Origin: Pseudovibrio sp. M1P-2-3 | Lineage (GTDB): Bacteria > Pseudomonadota > Alphaproteobacteria > Rhizobiales > Stappiaceae | NCBI RefSeq assembly: GCF_031501865.1 | Contig: NZ_JARRCW010000001.1 | Coordinates: forward strand, 1,125,001-1,189,000 | Direction: 5' to 3' | DNA length: 64,000 nucleotides | In this document: one piece after another, positions 38,101 through 50,115 of the stretch | How the letters are laid out: each line of letters starts with the position of its first letter | Position numbering within the stretch: position 1 is the stretch's first letter | Notes under the pieces: generated by a model | What the model saw: only the letters and a program-made list of their open reading frames with translations | Told to the model about the DNA's origin: nothing | Databases searched by the model: none | Position numbers and translations under genes: made by a program

Positions 38101-41100
38101 GTCATCACTGCCATTAAAGTCAGCGTCAGGCGTGTAGGTGTAGGTTCCATCACTATTAATCACCACGGTGCCGTTGGCTGCTTCCGTGGTGCCGGCCCCA
38201 TAGATCGGGGTATCGCCATCCACATCTGTGGCGGTTGGCAGGGTGCCGGAGAGGCGGGTGTCTTCATCGGTGGTATCCGCACCGTTCGCAGCGGTGGGGG
38301 CGTCGTTGACGGGGGTAATGCTGAGGGTAAAGGTTTGGGCTGGCGAGGTTGCTCCTTCTGCATCCGTTGCCCGCACCTCTATCACAAGGTCGCCATTAAA
38401 GTCTTGTGGTGGTGTGCCGGAAAAGTATCCTGTCTCGGAATTAAGCTCCAACCATTGCGGCAGTGGATCTCCTCCGGCTAATGTTGCCTCCAGATCCAGT
38501 ATACCCAGAATTGGGCCGCCGGATTCAGCATCGGCAAACGCAAAACTTCCAATATTGAAGGCGACCGCCGTGTCCTCTTCAAACGATTGGTTGCCAATCG
38601 GAGAGAAGATGATGGGGGCATCATTGGTGCCAAGCACTTCAATAACCAGCGGCTGCAAGGCGGGTGGCGCAGTGCCATCAGAGACTTCCAAGTTGAACTC
38701 AATACGGAAGATGTCTCCTTCTGCCAGATAGTCAAAATAGGAGGTATCGCCGTTAAAGGTCCAGTTAAAGGTGGCTGGACCACTACCGGTCACGGTGGCT
38801 GAGGAGGCAATACTCAGCATATTGCTTAGTTCAGCAATAAGGAAGGGTGAGTTCTGAAGCGTCCCATTGTTATAGACGTTACCGCCCACAACACTTAAGG
38901 ACAGCGTATTGCCCAGATCCGGGTCATTCACCTGCACCGCCCCGCTCAAGGTCATGGAGGTGTTGTTCTCGGTGAGTTCTTGCGGTGCAATCGTCTCAAA
39001 TTCGGGCGCATCGTTGACCGGATCGACGGTGACGGTAAACGTGTATTCATTCACCCCGCCATTGCCGTCGGATACGGTGTAGGAGAAGGCATCACTGCCA
39101 TTAAAGTCAGCGTCAGGCGTGTAGGTATAGGTTCCATCACTATTGATCACCACGGTGCCGTTGGCTGCGTCTGTGGTGCCCGCCCCATAGACTGGGGTAT
39201 CCCCATCCACATCTGTGGCGGTTGGCAAGGTGCCCGAAAGGGCGGTATCTTCATCGGTGGTGCCCGCACCATCCGCAGCAGTGGGGGCATCGTTCACCGC
39301 ATTCACTCTAACAGTAATGGTTGCCGTGCTGGCTTTGTCGCCATCTGACACACGGATGTTGAAACTGTCATTACCGTTGAAGTTGGCGGTGGGGGTGTAG
39401 GTGTAGTCTCCCGTATTGGCGTTGAGGGATACGTCTCCGTTCGTGGGATCTCTGGTAATTGAGTAAGACAGGTCTGAGGTGGGACTGTCATAATCATACG
39501 CCATTGCATTTGATGTGACAAACGTGTCCTCGGCAATGGTGAGCCGTTCATTTCCAATCTCCGGGGCATCATTAACCGGGGTCACTGTGATCCTCACCGT
39601 TGCCGTATCGGTGAGGCCTTCACTGTCAACGATTGTATAGGTGTAGGAATCAGTGCCATTAAAGTCCCGCTGCGGGAAATAGTTGATGGACTGCCCACTG
39701 ATAAAGGTGCTACCGAATGACGGATTGGAGACACTTTGAATCCGGAAATTGCTGTCAATGTCGCTGTCATTGCGCAGGACCCCATAATTATAAGTACCAT
39801 CTTCTGATAGTGTGAAGCTGTCATCTTGTGCCACAGGCGCATCGTTGACCGGATCCACGGTAATGGTGAAGTCGTATTCATTCTGACCACTGATCCCATC
39901 AGAGACGACATAGGAGAAGGTGTCCGTGCCGTTAAAGTCCGCATCGGGGGTGTAGGTGTAGGTTCCATCACTATTGATCGTCACATTGCCGTTGGCTGCC
40001 TCTGTGGTGCCCGCCCCGTAGGTTGGAGTGTCGCCTTCAACGTCTGATGCGGTTGGCAGGGTACCGGAGAAAGGGGTATCTTCATCGGTGGTTGCTGAAC
40101 CATCCGCAGCGGAGGGCGCATCGTTCTGCCCGTCGATGGTGATGGTCACCGTTTCGGTACTGCTTCCGCCATTTCCGTCATTCACCGTGTAGCTGAATGT
40201 ATCAGTGATGATTTGGCCCGGACGCATGCTCTGGAACGCATCGTTGGGATCATAACGAAAGGTGCCGTCACCATTGTTGATGACAGTTCCAAGCGTACCG
40301 GTTGTATCGACCGAGAAGGTATGGGTGTCAGAGGTATCGGTATCTGTGAAATCCGCAGTAACCGTAACGCCCGGTCCATCCTCGCTGACCCTCGCTGCAA
40401 CGCCATTGGCCACAGGGTCTTCGTTCTGGCCGGTGATGGTGATGGATACAACCTCGCTCGACGTGCCGCCATTGCCGTCGTTCACCGTGTAGGTGAATTG
40501 GTCTATCATGGTTGCGCCGGGAATCAGATATGCGGTTACGCCTGCAGGGTCATAGGTGAAGGTGCCGTCGCCATTGTTGGTGACTGTCCCTTGGGTGTTG
40601 ATCGTGCTGAGTGAGAACGTATGGGTGTCGGAAACATCTGCATCAGAAAAGTTTGCCGTAAGTGTGATGCCGGGCTCGTTCTCACCCATGGCTCCATTCA
40701 CAGCCAGTGCTACCGGTGCATCATTTTGACCGGTAATGGTGACCGTCACCGTTGCCGTATCCATTTCGCCAAACTGGTCTTGAACAGTATAGGAGAACGT
40801 GTCCGTCGCCGTTTCACCCGCAGCAAGATAATCGAAAGCACCATTGGGATCATAGTTGAAGAAGCCCAAGGTACCATCACCAATGTTGGACGCTGTGCCT
40901 TGAGTGCTGGTCGTGTCAACTTCAAAGGTATGGGTGCCCAGGCCTTCGGGGTCAGTGTAATCAGCAGCCACAGTGATGCTCTGACTGTCTTCAAACACAT
41001 CAGCTGTTACAGGTCGTGCGACTGGAGCATCGTTCACCGGATCGATGGTAACAATGAAGTCGTATTCGTTTGACCCGCCATTGCCGTCGGCGACCACGTA

Positions 41101-44100
41101 GGAGAAGGTGTCCGTGCCGTTGAAATTGGCGTTTGGCGTATAGGTGTAGCTGCCATCGAGGTTGATGGTGACCGTGCCGTTGGCAGGCGTGGTGGTGCCT
41201 GCACTATAGACGGGAGTATCACCGTCCACATCCGTTGCTGCGGGCAGGGTTCCCATGCGGGCACTGTCCTCATTTGTAGAGGCTGTGCCTTCAGCTGCAG
41301 TGGGAGCATCGTTCACCGGTTCGATAGTAACAATGAAGTCATATTCGTTTGATCCGCCATTGCCGTCGGCGACCACGTAGGAGAAGGTGTCCGTGCCGTT
41401 GAAATTGGCGTTTGGCGTATAGGTGTAGCTGCCATCGAGGTTGATGGTGACCGTGCCGTTGGCAGGCGTGGTGGTGCCTGCACTATAGACGGGAGTATCA
41501 CCGTCCACATCCGTTGCTGCGGGCAGGGTTCCCATGCGGGCACTGTCCTCATTTGTAGAGGCTGCGCCATCAGCAGCAGTGGGAGCATCGTTCACCGGAT
41601 CGATGGTAACAATGAAGTCATATTCGTTTGATCCGCCATTGCCGTCGGCGACCACGTAGGAGAAGGTGTCCGTGCCGTTGAAATTGGCGTTTGGCGTATA
41701 GGTGTAGCTGCCATCGAGGTTGATGGTGACCGTGCCGTTGGCAGGCGTGGTGGTGCCTGCACTATAGATTGGAGTATCACCGTCCACATCCGTTGCTGCG
41801 GGCAGGGTTCCCATGCGGGCACTGTCCTCATTTGTAGAGGCTGTGCCTTCAGCTGCAGTGGGAGCATCGTTCACCGGATCGATGGTAACAATGAAGTCAT
41901 ATTCGTTTGAACCGCCATTGCCGTCGGCGACCACGTAGGAGAAGGTATCCGTGCCGTTGAAATTGGCGTTTGGCGTATAGGTGTAGCTGCCATCGAGGTT
42001 GATGGTGACCGTGCCGTTGGCGGGCGTGGTGGTGCCCGCACTATAGATTGGAGTATCACCGTCCACATCCGTTGCTGCGGGCAGGGTTCCCATGCGGGCA
42101 CTGTCCTCATTTGTAGAGGCTGTGCCTTCAGCTGCAGTGGGAGCATCGTTCACCGGTTCGATAGTAACAATGAAGTCATATTCGTTTGATCCGCCATTGC
42201 CGTCGGCGACCACGTAGGAGAAGGTGTCCGTGCCGTTGAAATTGGCGTTTGGCGTATAGGTGTAGCTGCCATCGAGGTTGATGGTGACCGTGCCGTTGGC
42301 GGGCGTGGTGGTGCCTGCACTATAGACGGGAGTATCACCGTCCACATCCGTTGCTGCGGGCAGGGTTCCCATGCGGGCACTGTCCTCATTTGTGGCGGCT
42401 GCGCCATCAACAGCAGTGGGAGCATCGTTCACCGGATCGATGGTAACAATGAAGTCATATTCGTTTGAACCGCCATTGCCGTCGGCGACCACGTAGGAGA
42501 AGGTATCCGTGCCGTTGAAATTGGCGTTTGGCGTATAGGTGTAGCTGCCATCGAGGTTGATGGTGACCGTGCCGTTGGCGGGCGTGGTGGTGCCCGCACT
42601 ATAGACGGGAGTATCACCGTCCACATCCGTTGCTGCGGGCAGGGTTCCCATGCGGGCACTGTCCTCATTTGTAGAGGCTGCGCCATCAGCAGCAGTGGGA
42701 GCATCGTTCACCGGATCGATGGTAACAATGAAGTCGTATTCGTTTGACCCGCCATTGCCGTCGGCGACCACGTAGGAGAAGGTGTCCGTGCCGTTGAAAT
42801 TGGCGTTTGGCGTATAGGTGTAGCTGCCATCGAGGTTGATGGTGACCGTGCCGTTGGCGGGCGTGGTGGTGCCTGCACTATAGACGGAAGTATCACCGTC
42901 CACATCCGTTGCTGCGGGCAGGGTTCCCATGCGGGCACTGTCCTCATTTGTGGCGGCTGCGCCATCAGCAGCAGTGGGAGCATCGTTCACCGGATCGATG
43001 GTAACAATGAAGTCGTATTCGTTTGACCCGCCATTGCCGTCGGCGACCACGTAGGAGAAGGTGTCCGTGCCGTTGAAATTGGCGTTTGGCGTATAGGTGT
43101 AGCTGCCATCGGAGTTGATGGTGACCGTGCCGTTGGCAGGCGTGGTGGTGCCCGCACTATAGACGGGAGTATCACCGTCCACATCCGTTGCTGCGGGCAG
43201 GGTCCCCATGCGGGCACTGTCCTCATTTGTGGCGGCTGCGCCTTCAGCTGCAATGGGGGCATCGTTCACCGGTTCGATGGTAACAATGAAGTCATATTCG
43301 TTTGACCCGCCATTGCCGTCGGCGACCACGTAGGAGAAGGTGTCCGTGCCGTTGAAATTGGCGTTTGGCGTATAGGTGTAGCTGCCATCGGAGTTGATGG
43401 TGACCGTGCCGTTGGCAGGCGTGGTGGTGCCCGCACTATAGACGGGAGTATCACCGTCCACATCCGTTGCTGCGGGCAGGGTTCCCATGCGGGCACTGTC
43501 CTCATTTGTGGCGGCTGCGCCATCAGCAGCAGTGGGAGCATCGTTCACCGGATCGATGGTAACAATGAAGTCATATTCGTTTGACCCGCCATTGCCGTCG
43601 GCGACCACGTAGGAGAAGGTGTCCGTGCCGTTGAAATTGGCGTTTGGCGTATAGGTGTAGCTGCCATCGAGGTTGATGGTGACCGTGCCGTTGGCGGGCG
43701 TGGTGGTGCCCGCACTATAGACGGAAGTATCACCGTCCACATCCGTTGCTGCGGGCAAGGTCCCCATGCGGGCACTGTCCTCATTTGTGGCGGCTGCGCC
43801 ATCAACAGCAGTGGGAGCATCGTTCACCGGATCGATGGTAACAATGAAGTCATATTCGTTTGAACCGCCATCGCCGTCGGCGACCACGTAGGAGAAGGTA
43901 TCCGTGCCGTTGAAATTGGCGTTTGGCGTATAGGTGTAGCTGCCATCGAGGTTGATGGTGACCGTGCCGTTGGCGGGCGTGGTGGTGCCCGCACTATAGA
44001 CGGGAGTATCACCGTCCACATCCGTTGCTGCGGGCAGGGTTCCCATGCGGGCACTGTCCTCATTTGTAGAGGCTGCGCCATCAGCAGCAGTGGGAGCATC

Positions 44101-47100
44101 GTTCACCGGATCGATGGTAACAATGAAGTCGTATTCGTTTGATCCGCCATCGCCGTCGGCGACCACGTAGGAGAAGGTGTCCGTGCCGTTGAAATTGGCG
44201 TTTGGCGTATAGGTGTAGCTGCCATCGAGGTTGATGGTGACCGTGCCGTTGGCAGGCGTGGTGGTGCCTGCACTATAGACGGAAGTATCACCGTCCACAT
44301 CCGTTGCTGCGGGCAGGGTTCCCATGCGGGCACTGTCCTCATTTGTGGCGGCTGCGCCATCAACAGCAGTGGGAGCATCGTTCACCGGATCGATGGTAAC
44401 AATGAAGTCATATTCGTTTGAACCGCCATTGCCGTCGGCGACCACGTAGGAGAAGGTGTCCGTACCGTTGAAATTGGCGTTTGGCGTATAGGTGTAGCTG
44501 CCATCGAGGTTGATGGTGACCGTGCCGTTGGCGGGCGTGGTGGTGCCCGCACTATAGACGGAAGTATCACCGTCCACATCCGTTGCTGCGGGCAGGGTTC
44601 CCATGCGGGCACTGTCCTCATTTGTAGAGGCTGCGCCATCAGCAGCAGTGGGAGCATCGTTCACCGGATCGATGGTAACAATGAAGTCATATTCGTTTGA
44701 ACCGCCATTGCCGTCGGCGACCACGTAGGAGAAGGTGTCCGTGCCGTTGAAATTGGCGTTTGGCGTATAGGTGTAGCTGCCATCGAGGTTGATGGTGACC
44801 GTGCCGTTGGCGGGCGTGGTGGTGCCCGCACTATAGACGGAAGTATCACCGTCCACATCCGTTGCTGCGGGCAGGGTTCCCATGCGGGCACTGTCCTCAT
44901 TTGTGGCGGCTGCGCCATCAGCAGCAGTGGGAGCATCGTTCACCGGATCGATGGTAACAATGAAGTCGTATTCGTTTGACCCGCCATTGCCGTCGGCGAC
45001 CACGTAGGAGAAGGTGTCCGTGCCGTTGAAATTGGCGTTTGGCGTATAGGTGTAGCTGCCATCGAGGTTGATGGTGACCGTGCCGTTGGCGGGCGTGGTG
45101 GTGCCCGCACTATAGACGGAAGTATCACCGTCCACATCCGTTGCTGCGGGCAGGGTTCCCATGCGGGCACTGTCCTCATTTGTGGCGGCTGCGCCATCAA
45201 CAGCAGTGGGAGCATCGTTCACCGGATCGATGGTAACAATGAAGTCATATTCGTTTGAACCGCCATTGCCGTCGGCGACCACGTAGGAGAAGGTGTCCGT
45301 ACCGTTGAAATTGGCGTTTGGCGTATAGGTGTAGCTGCCATCGAGGTTGATGGTGACCGTGCCGTTGGCGGGCGTGGTGGTGCCCGCACTATAGACGGAA
45401 GTATCACCGTCCACATCCGTTGCTGCGGGCAGGGTTCCCATGCGGGCACTGTCCTCATTTGTGGCGGCTGCGCCTTCAGCTGCAGTGGGAGCATCGTTCA
45501 CCGGATCGATGGTAACAATGAAGTCGTATTCGTTTGACCCGCCATTGCCGTCGGCGACCACGTAGGAGAAGGTGTCCGTGCCGTTGAAATTGGCGTTTGG
45601 CGTATAGGTGTAGCTGCCATCGGAGTTGATGGTGACCGTGCCGTTGGCAGGCGTGGTGGTGCCCGCACTATAGACGGAAGTATCACCGTCCACATCCGTT
45701 GCTGCGGGCAGGGTTCCCATGCGGGCACTGTCCTCATTTGTGGCGGCTGCGCCATCAGCAGCAGTGGGAGCATCGTTCACCGGATCGATGGTAACAATGA
45801 AGTCGTATTCGTTTGACCCGCCATTGCCGTCGGCGACCACGTAGGAGAAGGTGTCCGTGCCGTTGAAATTGGCGTTTGGCGTATAGGTGTAGCTGCCATC
45901 GAGGTTGATGGTGACCGTGCCGTTGGCAGGCGTGGTGGTGCCCGCACTATAGACGGGAGTATCACCGTCCACATCCGTTGCTGCGGGCAGGGTTCCCATG
46001 CGGGCACTGTCCTCATTTGTAGAGGCTGCGCCTTCAGCTGCAGTGGGAGCATCGTTCACCGGATCGATGGTAACAATGAAGTCGTATTCGTTTGACCCGC
46101 CATTGCCGTCGGCGACCACGTAGGAGAAGGTGTCCGTGCCGTTGAAATTGGCGTTTGGCGTATAGGTGTAGCTGCCATCGAGGTTGATGGTGACCGTGCC
46201 GTTGGCAGGCGTGGTGGTGCCCGCACTATAGACGGGAGTATCACCGTCCACATCCGTTGCTGCGGGCAGGGTTCCCATGCGGGCACTGTCCTCATTTGTA
46301 GAGGCTGCGCCTTCAGCTGCAGTGGGAGCATCGTTCACCGGATCGATGGTAACAATGAAGTCGTATTCGTTTGATCCGCCATTGCCGTCGGCGACCACGT
46401 AGGAGAAGGTGTCCGTGCCGTTGAAATTGGCGTTTGGCGTATAGGTGTAGCTGCCATCGAGGTTGATGGTGACCGTGCCGTTGGCGGGCGTGGTGGTGCC
46501 CGCACTATAGACGGAAGTATCACCGTCCACATCCGTTGCTGCGGGCAGGGTCCCCATGCGGGCACTGTCCTCATTTGTAGAGGCTGCGCCATCAGCAGCA
46601 GTGGGAGCATCGTTCACCGGATCGATGGTAACAATGAAGTCGTATTCGTTTGACCCGCCATTGCCGTCGGCGACCACGTAGGAGAAGGTGTCCGTGCCGT
46701 TGAAATTGGCGTTTGGCGTATAGGTGTAGCTGCCATCGAGGTTGATGGTGACCGTGCCGTTGGCAGGCGTGGTGGTGCCCGCACTATAGACGGGAGTATC
46801 TCCGTCCACATCCGTTGCTGCGGGCAGGGTTCCCATGCGGGCACTGTCCTCATTTGTGGCGGCTGCGCCATCAGCAGCAGTGGGAGCATCGTTCACCGGA
46901 TCGATGCCCATGGTGGCCGTGGCTGTGGCAGTGTGCTGATCGTCGGAGACAGTGTAGGCAAAGACCACCTCACTATTGTCATTGGCATCAGGAGTATAAA
47001 TCCATAGGACCTGTGAGATCTGGGTAAGGTGCCCTCCGCCAGATTGAATGGTCAGCTCGGTGATAGTGAGGGCCGGGCTGTCCCTGTCACTGGCGCCACT

Positions 47101-48267
47101 AAGAAGTTCGGTTGCAGTGATTTCGCGGGAGGTGTCCTCTGCTGTGTCTTTGAGGGAAATATCCTGTGCGATGGGAGGGAGCTGTGCTCCTTCAAGGCGA
47201 ATGTCGAAACTCTCAAACGAGCTGAAGTTGACGTTGAGGCTTGTAAAGGTTCCCGTTGCCGATCCGGTTTCAGTGATTTGTTTTTCGAAAGCGGTAAGTT
47301 CAGCCTGAAATAGGGCGGACGTATAGGTGGCAAGCTGCATTTTTAAGATAAGGGTGTCTTGACCAGAACCGCCGTGATAGATGTTTGTGTGATCTGGGTT
47401 ACTTATCTCTATATGTTTGAGTGTATCGTTGCCTTTCCTTAAATACACCGTGTCGTTACCACTGCCAGCGTTGACGCGATCGTCTCCTCGACCAGCAAAT
47501 ATAGTATCATCGCCTTTTCCGGCATGGACAATGTCATCACCTAAGCCTGCGCTGACCCTATCACTTCCGGAGCCCGATTTAATGAGATCATCACCGGATC
47601 CTGCTTGAACACTATCATTCCCCTCACCTGCAAAAATCTGGTCGTTTCCTGAACCTGCCCTGACGGTGTCATTTCCGGGCCCCGCATGGATGATATCGTC
47701 TCCTCGACCAGCAAATATAGTATCATCGCCTTTTCCGGCATGGACAGTGTCATCACCTATGCCTGCGCTGACCCTATCACTTCCAGAGCCTAATTTAATG
47801 AGATCATCACCGGATCCTGCTTGAACACTATCATTCCCCTCACCTGCGAAAATCTGGTCGTTTCCTGAACCTGCCCTGATGGTGTCATTTCCGGGCCCCG
47901 CATGGATGATATCGTCCCCTTGACCCGCAAAAATAGTATCATCGCCTTTTCCGGCATGGACAATGTCATCACCTATGCCTGCTCTGACCTTGTTACTTCC
48001 GGAGCCCAATTTAATGTGATCATCACCGGATCCTGCATGTACGATATCATTTCCGGATCCCGCACGGATGATGTCGTTGCCGGATCCAGAATGTACCGTG
48101 TCGTCGTCGCTTCCTGCGGAAATCTCATCCTCACCCTGACGGGTTGTGATCTCGTCATTGCCTTCATAGGATCTGACGATATGACTATCGATGCCGGAAA
48201 TAATTTGACCATCATTTTTACTACCGATGATTACTTTTTTACCAGTAGTGTTCTTTTGTGTCGTCAT
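32140..48267 (-). CDS. Giant RTX/cadherin-like/BspA-repeat protein 2 (predicted type I secreted adhesin)
   Basis: Predicted 5375 residues. Residues about 20-285: RTX-like repeats ([16 protein letters not shown]) in blocks of 83 residues. Then the same post-RTX module as protein 1 ([23 protein letters not shown]). Residues about 459-2412: 21 near-identical 93-residue cadherin-like repeats ([27 protein letters not shown]). A mixed region follows with VCBS-like, dystroglycan-type and duplicated domains. Residues about 4195-5235: three BspA-like DUF285 blocks ([16 protein letters not shown], 25-residue period). The last 95 residues are a cadherin-like module ending VEVTDII, closely similar to protein 1. 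There is no Sec signal. ATG at 48267 is preferred; an in-frame GTG at 48285 has no better ribosome-binding site. Type I secretion and adhesion are inferred. Confidence 0.9.
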   Translation of the reverse strand: MTTQKNTTGKKVIIGSKNDGQIISGIDSHIVRSYEGNDEITTRQGEDEISAGSDDDTVHSGSGNDIIRAGSGNDIVHAGSGDDHIKLGSGSNKVRAGIGDDIVHAGKGDDTIFAGQGDDIIHAGPGNDTIRAGSGNDQIFAGEGNDSVQAGSGDDLIKLGSGSDRVSAGIGDDTVHAGKGDDTIFAGRGDDIIHAGPGNDTVRAGSGNDQIFAGEGNDSVQAGSGDDLIKSGSGSDRVSAGLGDDIVHAGKGDDTIFAGRGDDRVNAGSGNDTVYLRKGNDTLKHIEISNPDHTNIYHGGSGQDTLILKMQLATYTSALFQAELTAFEKQITETGSATGTFTSLNVNFSSFESFDIRLEGAQLPPIAQDISLKDTAEDTSREITATELLSGASDRDSPALTITELTIQSGGGHLTQISQVLWIYTPDANDNSEVVFAYTVSDDQHTATATATMGIDPVNDAPTAADGAAATNEDSARMGTLPAATDVDGDTPVYSAGTTTPANGTVTINLDGSYTYTPNANFNGTDTFSYVVADGNGGSNEYDFIVTIDPVNDAPTAADGAASTNEDSARMGTLPAATDVDGDTSVYSAGTTTPANGTVTINLDGSYTYTPNANFNGTDTFSYVVADGNGGSNEYDFIVTIDPVNDAPTAAEGAASTNEDSARMGTLPAATDVDGDTPVYSAGTTTPANGTVTINLDGSYTYTPNANFNGTDTFSYVVADGNGGSNEYDFIVTIDPVNDAPTAAEGAASTNEDSARMGTLPAATDVDGDTPVYSAGTTTPANGTVTINLDGSYTYTPNANFNGTDTFSYVVADGNGGSNEYDFIVTIDPVNDAPTAADGAAATNEDSARMGTLPAATDVDGDTSVYSAGTTTPANGTVTINSDGSYTYTPNANFNGTDTFSYVVADGNGGSNEYDFIVTIDPVNDAPTAAEGAAATNEDSARMGTLPAATDVDGDTSVYSAGTTTPANGTVTINLDGSYTYTPNANFNGTDTFSYVVADGNGGSNEYDFIVTIDPVNDAPTAVDGAAATNEDSARMGTLPAATDVDGDTSVYSAGTTTPANGTVTINLDGSYTYTPNANFNGTDTFSYVVADGNGGSNEYDFIVTIDPVNDAPTAADGAAATNEDSARMGTLPAATDVDGDTSVYSAGTTTPANGTVTINLDGSYTYTPNANFNGTDTFSYVVADGNGGSNEYDFIVTIDPVNDAPTAADGAASTNEDSARMGTLPAATDVDGDTSVYSAGTTTPANGTVTINLDGSYTYTPNANFNGTDTFSYVVADGNGGSNEYDFIVTIDPVNDAPTAVDGAAATNEDSARMGTLPAATDVDGDTSVYSAGTTTPANGTVTINLDGSYTYTPNANFNGTDTFSYVVADGDGGSNEYDFIVTIDPVNDAPTAADGAASTNEDSARMGTLPAATDVDGDTPVYSAGTTTPANGTVTINLDGSYTYTPNANFNGTDTFSYVVADGDGGSNEYDFIVTIDPVNDAPTAVDGAAATNEDSARMGTLPAATDVDGDTSVYSAGTTTPANGTVTINLDGSYTYTPNANFNGTDTFSYVVADGNGGSNEYDFIVTIDPVNDAPTAADGAAATNEDSARMGTLPAATDVDGDTPVYSAGTTTPANGTVTINSDGSYTYTPNANFNGTDTFSYVVADGNGGSNEYDFIVTIEPVNDAPIAAEGAAATNEDSARMGTLPAATDVDGDTPVYSAGTTTPANGTVTINSDGSYTYTPNANFNGTDTFSYVVADGNGGSNEYDFIVTIDPVNDAPTAADGAAATNEDSARMGTLPAATDVDGDTSVYSAGTTTPANGTVTINLDGSYTYTPNANFNGTDTFSYVVADGNGGSNEYDFIVTIDPVNDAPTAADGAASTNEDSARMGTLPAATDVDGDTPVYSAGTTTPANGTVTINLDGSYTYTPNANFNGTDTFSYVVADGNGGSNEYDFIVTIDPVNDAPTAVDGAAATNEDSARMGTLPAATDVDGDTPVYSAGTTTPANGTVTINLDGSYTYTPNANFNGTDTFSYVVADGNGGSNEYDFIVTIEPVNDAPTAAEGTASTNEDSARMGTLPAATDVDGDTPIYSAGTTTPANGTVTINLDGSYTYTPNANFNGTDTFSYVVADGNGGSNEYDFIVTIDPVNDAPTAAEGTASTNEDSARMGTLPAATDVDGDTPIYSAGTTTPANGTVTINLDGSYTYTPNANFNGTDTFSYVVADGNGGSNEYDFIVTIDPVNDAPTAADGAASTNEDSARMGTLPAATDVDGDTPVYSAGTTTPANGTVTINLDGSYTYTPNANFNGTDTFSYVVADGNGGSNEYDFIVTIEPVNDAPTAAEGTASTNEDSARMGTLPAATDVDGDTPVYSAGTTTPANGTVTINLDGSYTYTPNANFNGTDTFSYVVADGNGGSNEYDFIVTIDPVNDAPVARPVTADVFEDSQSITVAADYTDPEGLGTHTFEVDTTSTQGTASNIGDGTLGFFNYDPNGAFDYLAAGETATDTFSYTVQDQFGEMDTATVTVTITGQNDAPVALAVNGAMGENEPGITLTANFSDADVSDTHTFSLSTINTQGTVTNNGDGTFTYDPAGVTAYLIPGATMIDQFTYTVNDGNGGTSSEVVSITITGQNEDPVANGVAARVSEDGPGVTVTADFTDTDTSDTHTFSVDTTGTLGTVINNGDGTFRYDPNDAFQSMRPGQIITDTFSYTVNDGNGGSSTETVTITIDGQNDAPSAADGSATTDEDTPFSGTLPTASDVEGDTPTYGAGTTEAANGNVTINSDGTYTYTPDADFNGTDTFSYVVSDGISGQNEYDFTITVDPVNDAPVAQDDSFTLSEDGTYNYGVLRNDSDIDSNFRIQSVSNPSFGSTFISGQSINYFPQRDFNGTDSYTYTIVDSEGLTDTATVRITVTPVNDAPEIGNERLTIAEDTFVTSNAMAYDYDSPTSDLSYSITRDPTNGDVSLNANTGDYTYTPTANFNGNDSFNIRVSDGDKASTATITVRVNAVNDAPTAADGAGTTDEDTALSGTLPTATDVDGDTPVYGAGTTDAANGTVVINSDGTYTYTPDADFNGSDAFSYTVSDGNGGVNEYTFTVTVDPVNDAPEFETIAPQELTENNTSMTLSGAVQVNDPDLGNTLSLSVVGGNVYNNGTLQNSPFLIAELSNMLSIASSATVTGSGPATFNWTFNGDTSYFDYLAEGDIFRIEFNLEVSDGTAPPALQPLVIEVLGTNDAPIIFSPIGNQSFEEDTAVAFNIGSFAFADAESGGPILGILDLEATLAGGDPLPQWLELNSETGYFSGTPPQDFNGDLVIEVRATDAEGATSPAQTFTLSITPVNDAPTAANGADTTDEDTRLSGTLPTATDVDGDTPIYGAGTTEAANGTVVINSDGTYTYTPDADFNGSDDFSYIVSDGNGGENEYTFTVTVDPVNDASTAADGSATTDEDTPLSGTLPTASDVEGDTPTYGAGTTEAANGNVTINSDGTYTYTPDADFNGTDTFSYVVSDGISGQNEYDFTITVDPVNDAPVAQDDSFTVREDGAYNYGVLRNDSDIDSNFRIQSVSNPSFGSTFISGQSINYFPQRDFNGTDSYTYTIVDSEGLTDTATVRITVTPVNDAPEIGNERLTIAEDTFVTSNAMAYDYDSPTSDLSYSITRDPTNGDVSLNANTGDYTYTPTANFNGNDSFNIRVSDGDKASTATITVRVNAVNDAPTAADGAGSTNEDTALSGTLPTATDVDGDTPVYGAGTTDAANGTVVINDDGTYTYTPDPDFNGTDTFSYTVSDGKGGNNEYTFTVTVDPVVDAPTAADGAATTDEDTPLSGALPTAIDTDGNGVSYSAGSTGPFSGSVIINSDGSYSYTPDIDFNGIDIFSYIVSGPDGGQNEYTFTVTVDPVVDAPTAADGAATTDEDTPLSGALPTAIDTDGNGVSYSAGSTAPSSGSVIINSDGTYSYTPDVDFNGTDSFSYIVSGPDGGENEYTFTVNVSAINDDPFFVAVDSGEVTETDAPLSVSGNILVRDVDQGDLVAVSAVSVSVAGTGATKAPSDSDLLSMVDLSLRLAVSDGINNVSIPWEFATGLETFDSLAVGERLEITYSLAVTDQTGIITDTAPLTVVITGTNDAPTAADGSATTDEDTPLSGTLPTVADVDGDTPIYSAGTTEAANGTVVINSDGTYTYTPLDDFKGTDGFSFIVSDGNGGENEYTITVNVTENQAKTAALTEILEDSASAGGAMNENGVAVTEEQLSEFLDRVLQGSDTASSPMEARYQAAIQQETGFSNLPTTAQVQTIIDTENADLSQLFLGQDTFNEAYVVDWDVSGVNNMYRMFFAAEQFNQDIGNWDTSSLTNMEQTFFFTFEFNQDISNWDTSGVTSMRQTFFRAESFNQDIGNWDVSAVQNMQQLFYLAKAFNQDIGEWDTGSVQDMRGVFQEAFSFNQDIGEWDTSAATNMRAMFSLATSFNQDIGDWDTGSVEEMTYMFFQAGSFDQYIGDWDTSSVTNMSSMFSAATSFNQNVGAWDTSQVTKMEFMFKGASSFDQDLGDWDISALTHARSMLDNTAMSIANFDSLLAGWSQDSSGTSGDGIDDIPLNVTLGAARLIYSDTSAYNLLTENYGWTIVGAISKAEADAVLTEVLEDSASNGGANNANRVAVTDDQLDLFAQRVLKGDERESSPMESRYQTAIQQETGFSNLPTVSEVQAIIDAQNTDLSELFADQTDFNASYIQEWDTQGVMNMSGMFSGARSFNLNIDSWDTSDVTNMSHMFYNADSYNGNHILWNTSSVADLSYMFYGASAFDRDLGDWDISALMNAEGMLNYSGLSTQNFDNLLAGWSKDSSGADADGIDDIPLNITLGAAGLIYSNVDAYNTLVNDYGWTIVGAATAAERDAIYSEILEDSASLDGANNANGVAVTDDQLAVVAQRVLQGSNTAASPMEARYQAAIGAETKFSNLPTQAEVQAIIDAENSDLSRLFYADDTFNEDYVVNWDMSGVINMESMFYVAEQFNQDIGNWDTGNVTNMYRMFYIAENFNQDIGGWDTSSVEDMTQMFFLATDFNQDIGNWDTSKVTSMKQMFWEVYDFNQDVGGWDTGNVTDMYGLFGEVNKFNQDIGDWNTSQVKDMGSMFRLGTDFDQDIGDWDTGNVESMDDMFFQAGSFDQDIGDWNTSSVTNMRGMFSEAASFNHGVGDWDTSQVTNMELMFDDASSFDQDIGDWDISSLTHARNMLDNTAMSTANFDSLLAGWSTLDVAAGETAIQSNVILGAQGLTYTDTQSYDILTQTYGWSIVGATLDMTSRLVRSAPEPLVRSVEAPVAVDDQATTTSGQPVDINVLDNDYSLTSSELFIFDFSKTENGTVSYDASNPEFLTFTPNEEFIGTEEFSYTIEDEEGDQSSATVRVEVTDII
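32590..35660 (-). repeat. Three composite blocks of BspA-like (DUF285) 25-residue repeats
   Basis: Each block has a preamble ([20 protein letters not shown] type, then SNLPT, DLSxLF), a run of FNQDIGxWDTSxVTxMxxMF repeats and a tail ([10 protein letters not shown], ILGAxGLIYSDT, YGWTIVGA). The outer blocks carry about nine repeats, the middle one about four. Blocks lie near 34450-35690, 33700-34440 and 32500-33690. Confidence 0.88.
37047..37975 (-). repeat. About 930-bp internal duplication in giant gene 2, copy A
   Basis: Nearly identical to 39144-40072, 2097 bases away. Encodes [25 protein letters not shown] and [16 protein letters not shown] domains. Copy A has REDGAYNYG where copy B has SEDGTYNYG. 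Confidence 0.88.
39144..40072 (-). repeat. About 930-bp internal duplication in giant gene 2, copy B
   Basis: Second copy of the block at 37047-37975. The sequence between the copies encodes a dystroglycan-type unit ([18 protein letters not shown]) that resembles the 987-bp unit of giant gene 1. Confidence 0.88.
41034..46892 (-). repeat. 21 tandem 279-bp units in giant gene 2
   Basis: Exactly in-frame 93-residue units at constant 279-base spacing. Differences fall at a few fixed places: AAxG(A/T)A(A/S)TNED, DT(P/S)(V/I)YSA, IN(L/S)DGS and G(N/D)GGS. The variants combine in a mosaic rather than a gradient, indicating repeated unequal exchange or conversion. Confidence 0.93.
47420..48200 (-). 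repeat. RTX-like repeats at the N-terminus of giant protein 2, with a 249-bp higher-order period
   Basis: Nonapeptide repeats of G-x-G-(D/N)-D type. A block of 83 residues (from [16 protein letters not shown] onward) recurs two to three times, seen as identical bases 249 positions apart (for example 47541 and 47790). Confidence 0.88.
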
Positions 48268-48285
48268 GGATCTCAGGCTCTTCAC

Positions 48286-48954
48286 GTTGAGTGATTGTTA
48301 GTACACACCGTCTCTGGGGGGAGTGTGAAAGTTCGAAGTTGCCCGAAGTCGTAGCCGCCTGTTTGTGTTTTGAGGTGGCAGTATGAGTGTTTGGAGAGGA
48401 CATGGTTTGCAGGAACCTGCCCTGTGGATGTCTGTAGCTTACAAAATGTATAAAACAAGTATTAGACAGAAGGATATGATGTAAAAATGATGTATTTAAT
48501 GCACATACGCTCTCTCGAGCGTGTTTGTTGTAGGTAAGATATTCAGTGTGTAGACAAGTATGACCATATGGATCTGTGTGCTCTATAGGTTTCCATATTA
48601 TATTTGTTGCTACACTATCCATCGTGGGTATTGTTCTGTGCTTTATTTGTTCTGTTGCAAATTTACTTTTTGATTTGATGGGATATATTCTCACATCCTG
48701 TGAAAAAGTGTTATATTATCTTTTATTTTAGTTAAAAAGCTCGATAATTGGAAATCACAGTCAATAACAAACTGTTGAAGTAGCAGGAGCAGTTTGAACC
48801 ACTTTTTCCTAAGAGTCTGTTCAAGAATTGCAATATCGAGCAATTCTTCGGACCATCAGTTTGATCATGGCAACGCTCATTAGATATTCCGTGGTTCTGG
48901 CATATCGTTCAATGTCCTTTGATAACCTGCGGTTTATGCCTAACCATGCAAAGG
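48286..48954. promoter_or_regulatory. Leader region of giant gene 2
   Basis: About 670 bp with no supported gene; AT-rich at 48690-48780. It must hold the promoter for the giant gene on the minus strand. No confident boxes are assigned. Confidence 0.4.
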
Positions 48955-48988
48955 TGAGCAGCCCCGTTTGAGTGGTCCGCTTTGAAAG

Positions 48989-49792
48989 TTAGTGCATGGT
49001 TGGCCTTTGGTCTATCGGAATAATGACTTCCGGAACTGGAGGGCGGTAGCCCAGAGCACTATGCGGTCGTTTGGTATTGTAGTGTTTCCTCCAGCGTTCT
49101 ATGATTATTTGAGCTTCATGTAGCGAGTAGAAGATTTCTCCATTCAATAATTCATCACGCATTCGCCCATTGAAACTTTCGCAATATCCGTTTTCCCAAG
49201 GCGATCCTGGCTCAATGTAGGCTGTTTGGGCTCCGACGGATTTGATCCACTTTTGAACCGCCTCCGCCACGAACTCCGGGCCGTTATCTGAACGAATATA
49301 GGCAGGTGGCCCGCGCAGGATAAACAGGTCCGTCAGCGCATTGATGACTTCGCTCGCATTCAGCTTTCGCTTCACCCGAATAGCAAGGCATTCACGCGTA
49401 TACTCATCCAGAATATTCAACGTTCTGAATGCCCTGCCATCATCAGTGCGATGATGGACAAAGTCATAGGACCACACGTGATTGCGATACTGTGGCCGGA
49501 GACGTATGCAAGACCCATCATTGAGCCAGAGCCGCCCCTTTTTTGGTTGCTTCATGGGAACTTTCAGCCCCTTTCGTCGCCACAGACGTTCAACACGTTT
49601 ATCGTTCACTTGCCATCCAGCCTCTCGGAGCAAAGCGGCAATGCGACGGTAACCGTAACGGCCATATTGGCGTGCCAGCTCAATCATATCTGCAACCAGC
49701 TGATCTTCATCCGCTCGCCCTTTGGGGACGCGACGCTGTGTGGAGCGATGCTGGCCAAGAACGCGACAAACACGCCGCTCGGAAACCTTCAC
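48989..49792 (-). CDS. IS3-family transposase OrfB (DDE integrase core)
   Basis: About 267 residues from the first listed start; the frame extends further upstream into the orfA end, and translation is expected mostly as an OrfAB fusion by -1 frameshift. N-terminal HTH-like segment ([28 protein letters not shown]) and DDE core: Asp in [13 protein letters not shown], Asp in IRSDNGPEF, Glu in [17 protein letters not shown], ending with [12 protein letters not shown]. All catalytic residues are intact. Confidence 0.9.
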   Translation of the reverse strand: MKVSERRVCRVLGQHRSTQRRVPKGRADEDQLVADMIELARQYGRYGYRRIAALLREAGWQVNDKRVERLWRRKGLKVPMKQPKKGRLWLNDGSCIRLRPQYRNHVWSYDFVHHRTDDGRAFRTLNILDEYTRECLAIRVKRKLNASEVINALTDLFILRGPPAYIRSDNGPEFVAEAVQKWIKSVGAQTAYIEPGSPWENGYCESFNGRMRDELLNGEIFYSLHEAQIIIERWRKHYNTKRPHSALGYRPPVPEVIIPIDQRPTMH

Positions 49793-49836
49793 CTGACTGC
49801 GTATATGGTTAATGCAGACTCTGCGACGAGCAGGGC

Positions 49837-50115
49837 TCAGAAGTTTCCCTTTGCAGCCTCCGTAAGGATCAGCTTGTCCAATGTCAGATCAGAGACCGCA
49901 CGGCGTAAACGTTCATTTTCTTTCTGCAGCCGCTTCAGTTCCTTGAGTTGCTCCGTACCCATTCCGCCATACTTCTTCTTCCAACGGTAATAGGTTTGCT
50001 CGGTAACGCCGATCTGGCGGATCGCATCCATGCGCGCCATTCCTTGCCCCGTCAGGACTTCAACTTGCCGCAGTTTAACGACAATCTCTTCTGGTTTGGG
50101 TCTCTTGATTCCCAT
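49837..50115 (-). CDS. IS3-family transposase OrfA
   Basis: 92 residues, [20 protein letters not shown] and on. HTH of the form [16 protein letters not shown], followed by a leucine-zipper-like helix ([21 protein letters not shown]). Ends KGNF just after the region where the OrfB frame begins, consistent with a frameshift-coupled pair. The 5' part matches the remnant at 3875-3988. Confidence 0.9.
   Translation of the reverse strand: MGIKRPKPEEIVVKLRQVEVLTGQGMARMDAIRQIGVTEQTYYRWKKKYGGMGTEQLKELKRLQKENERLRRAVSDLTLDKLILTEAAKGNF

Noticed and set aside
41034-46889. Ladder of twenty-one 91-residue minus-strand frames at 279-base spacing
   Set aside because: They are alternate-frame shadows of the tandem repeats in giant gene 2; composition is Pro/Thr/Arg-rich without any start signals.
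41034-46892. Regularly spaced repeats resembling a CRISPR array
   Set aside because: The 279-bp period is fully coding and there are no short spacers or cas genes.
6638-48267. Diversity-generating retroelement acting on the repeat genes
   Set aside because: No reverse transcriptase, template repeat or adenine-biased variation is visible; differences are block mosaics.
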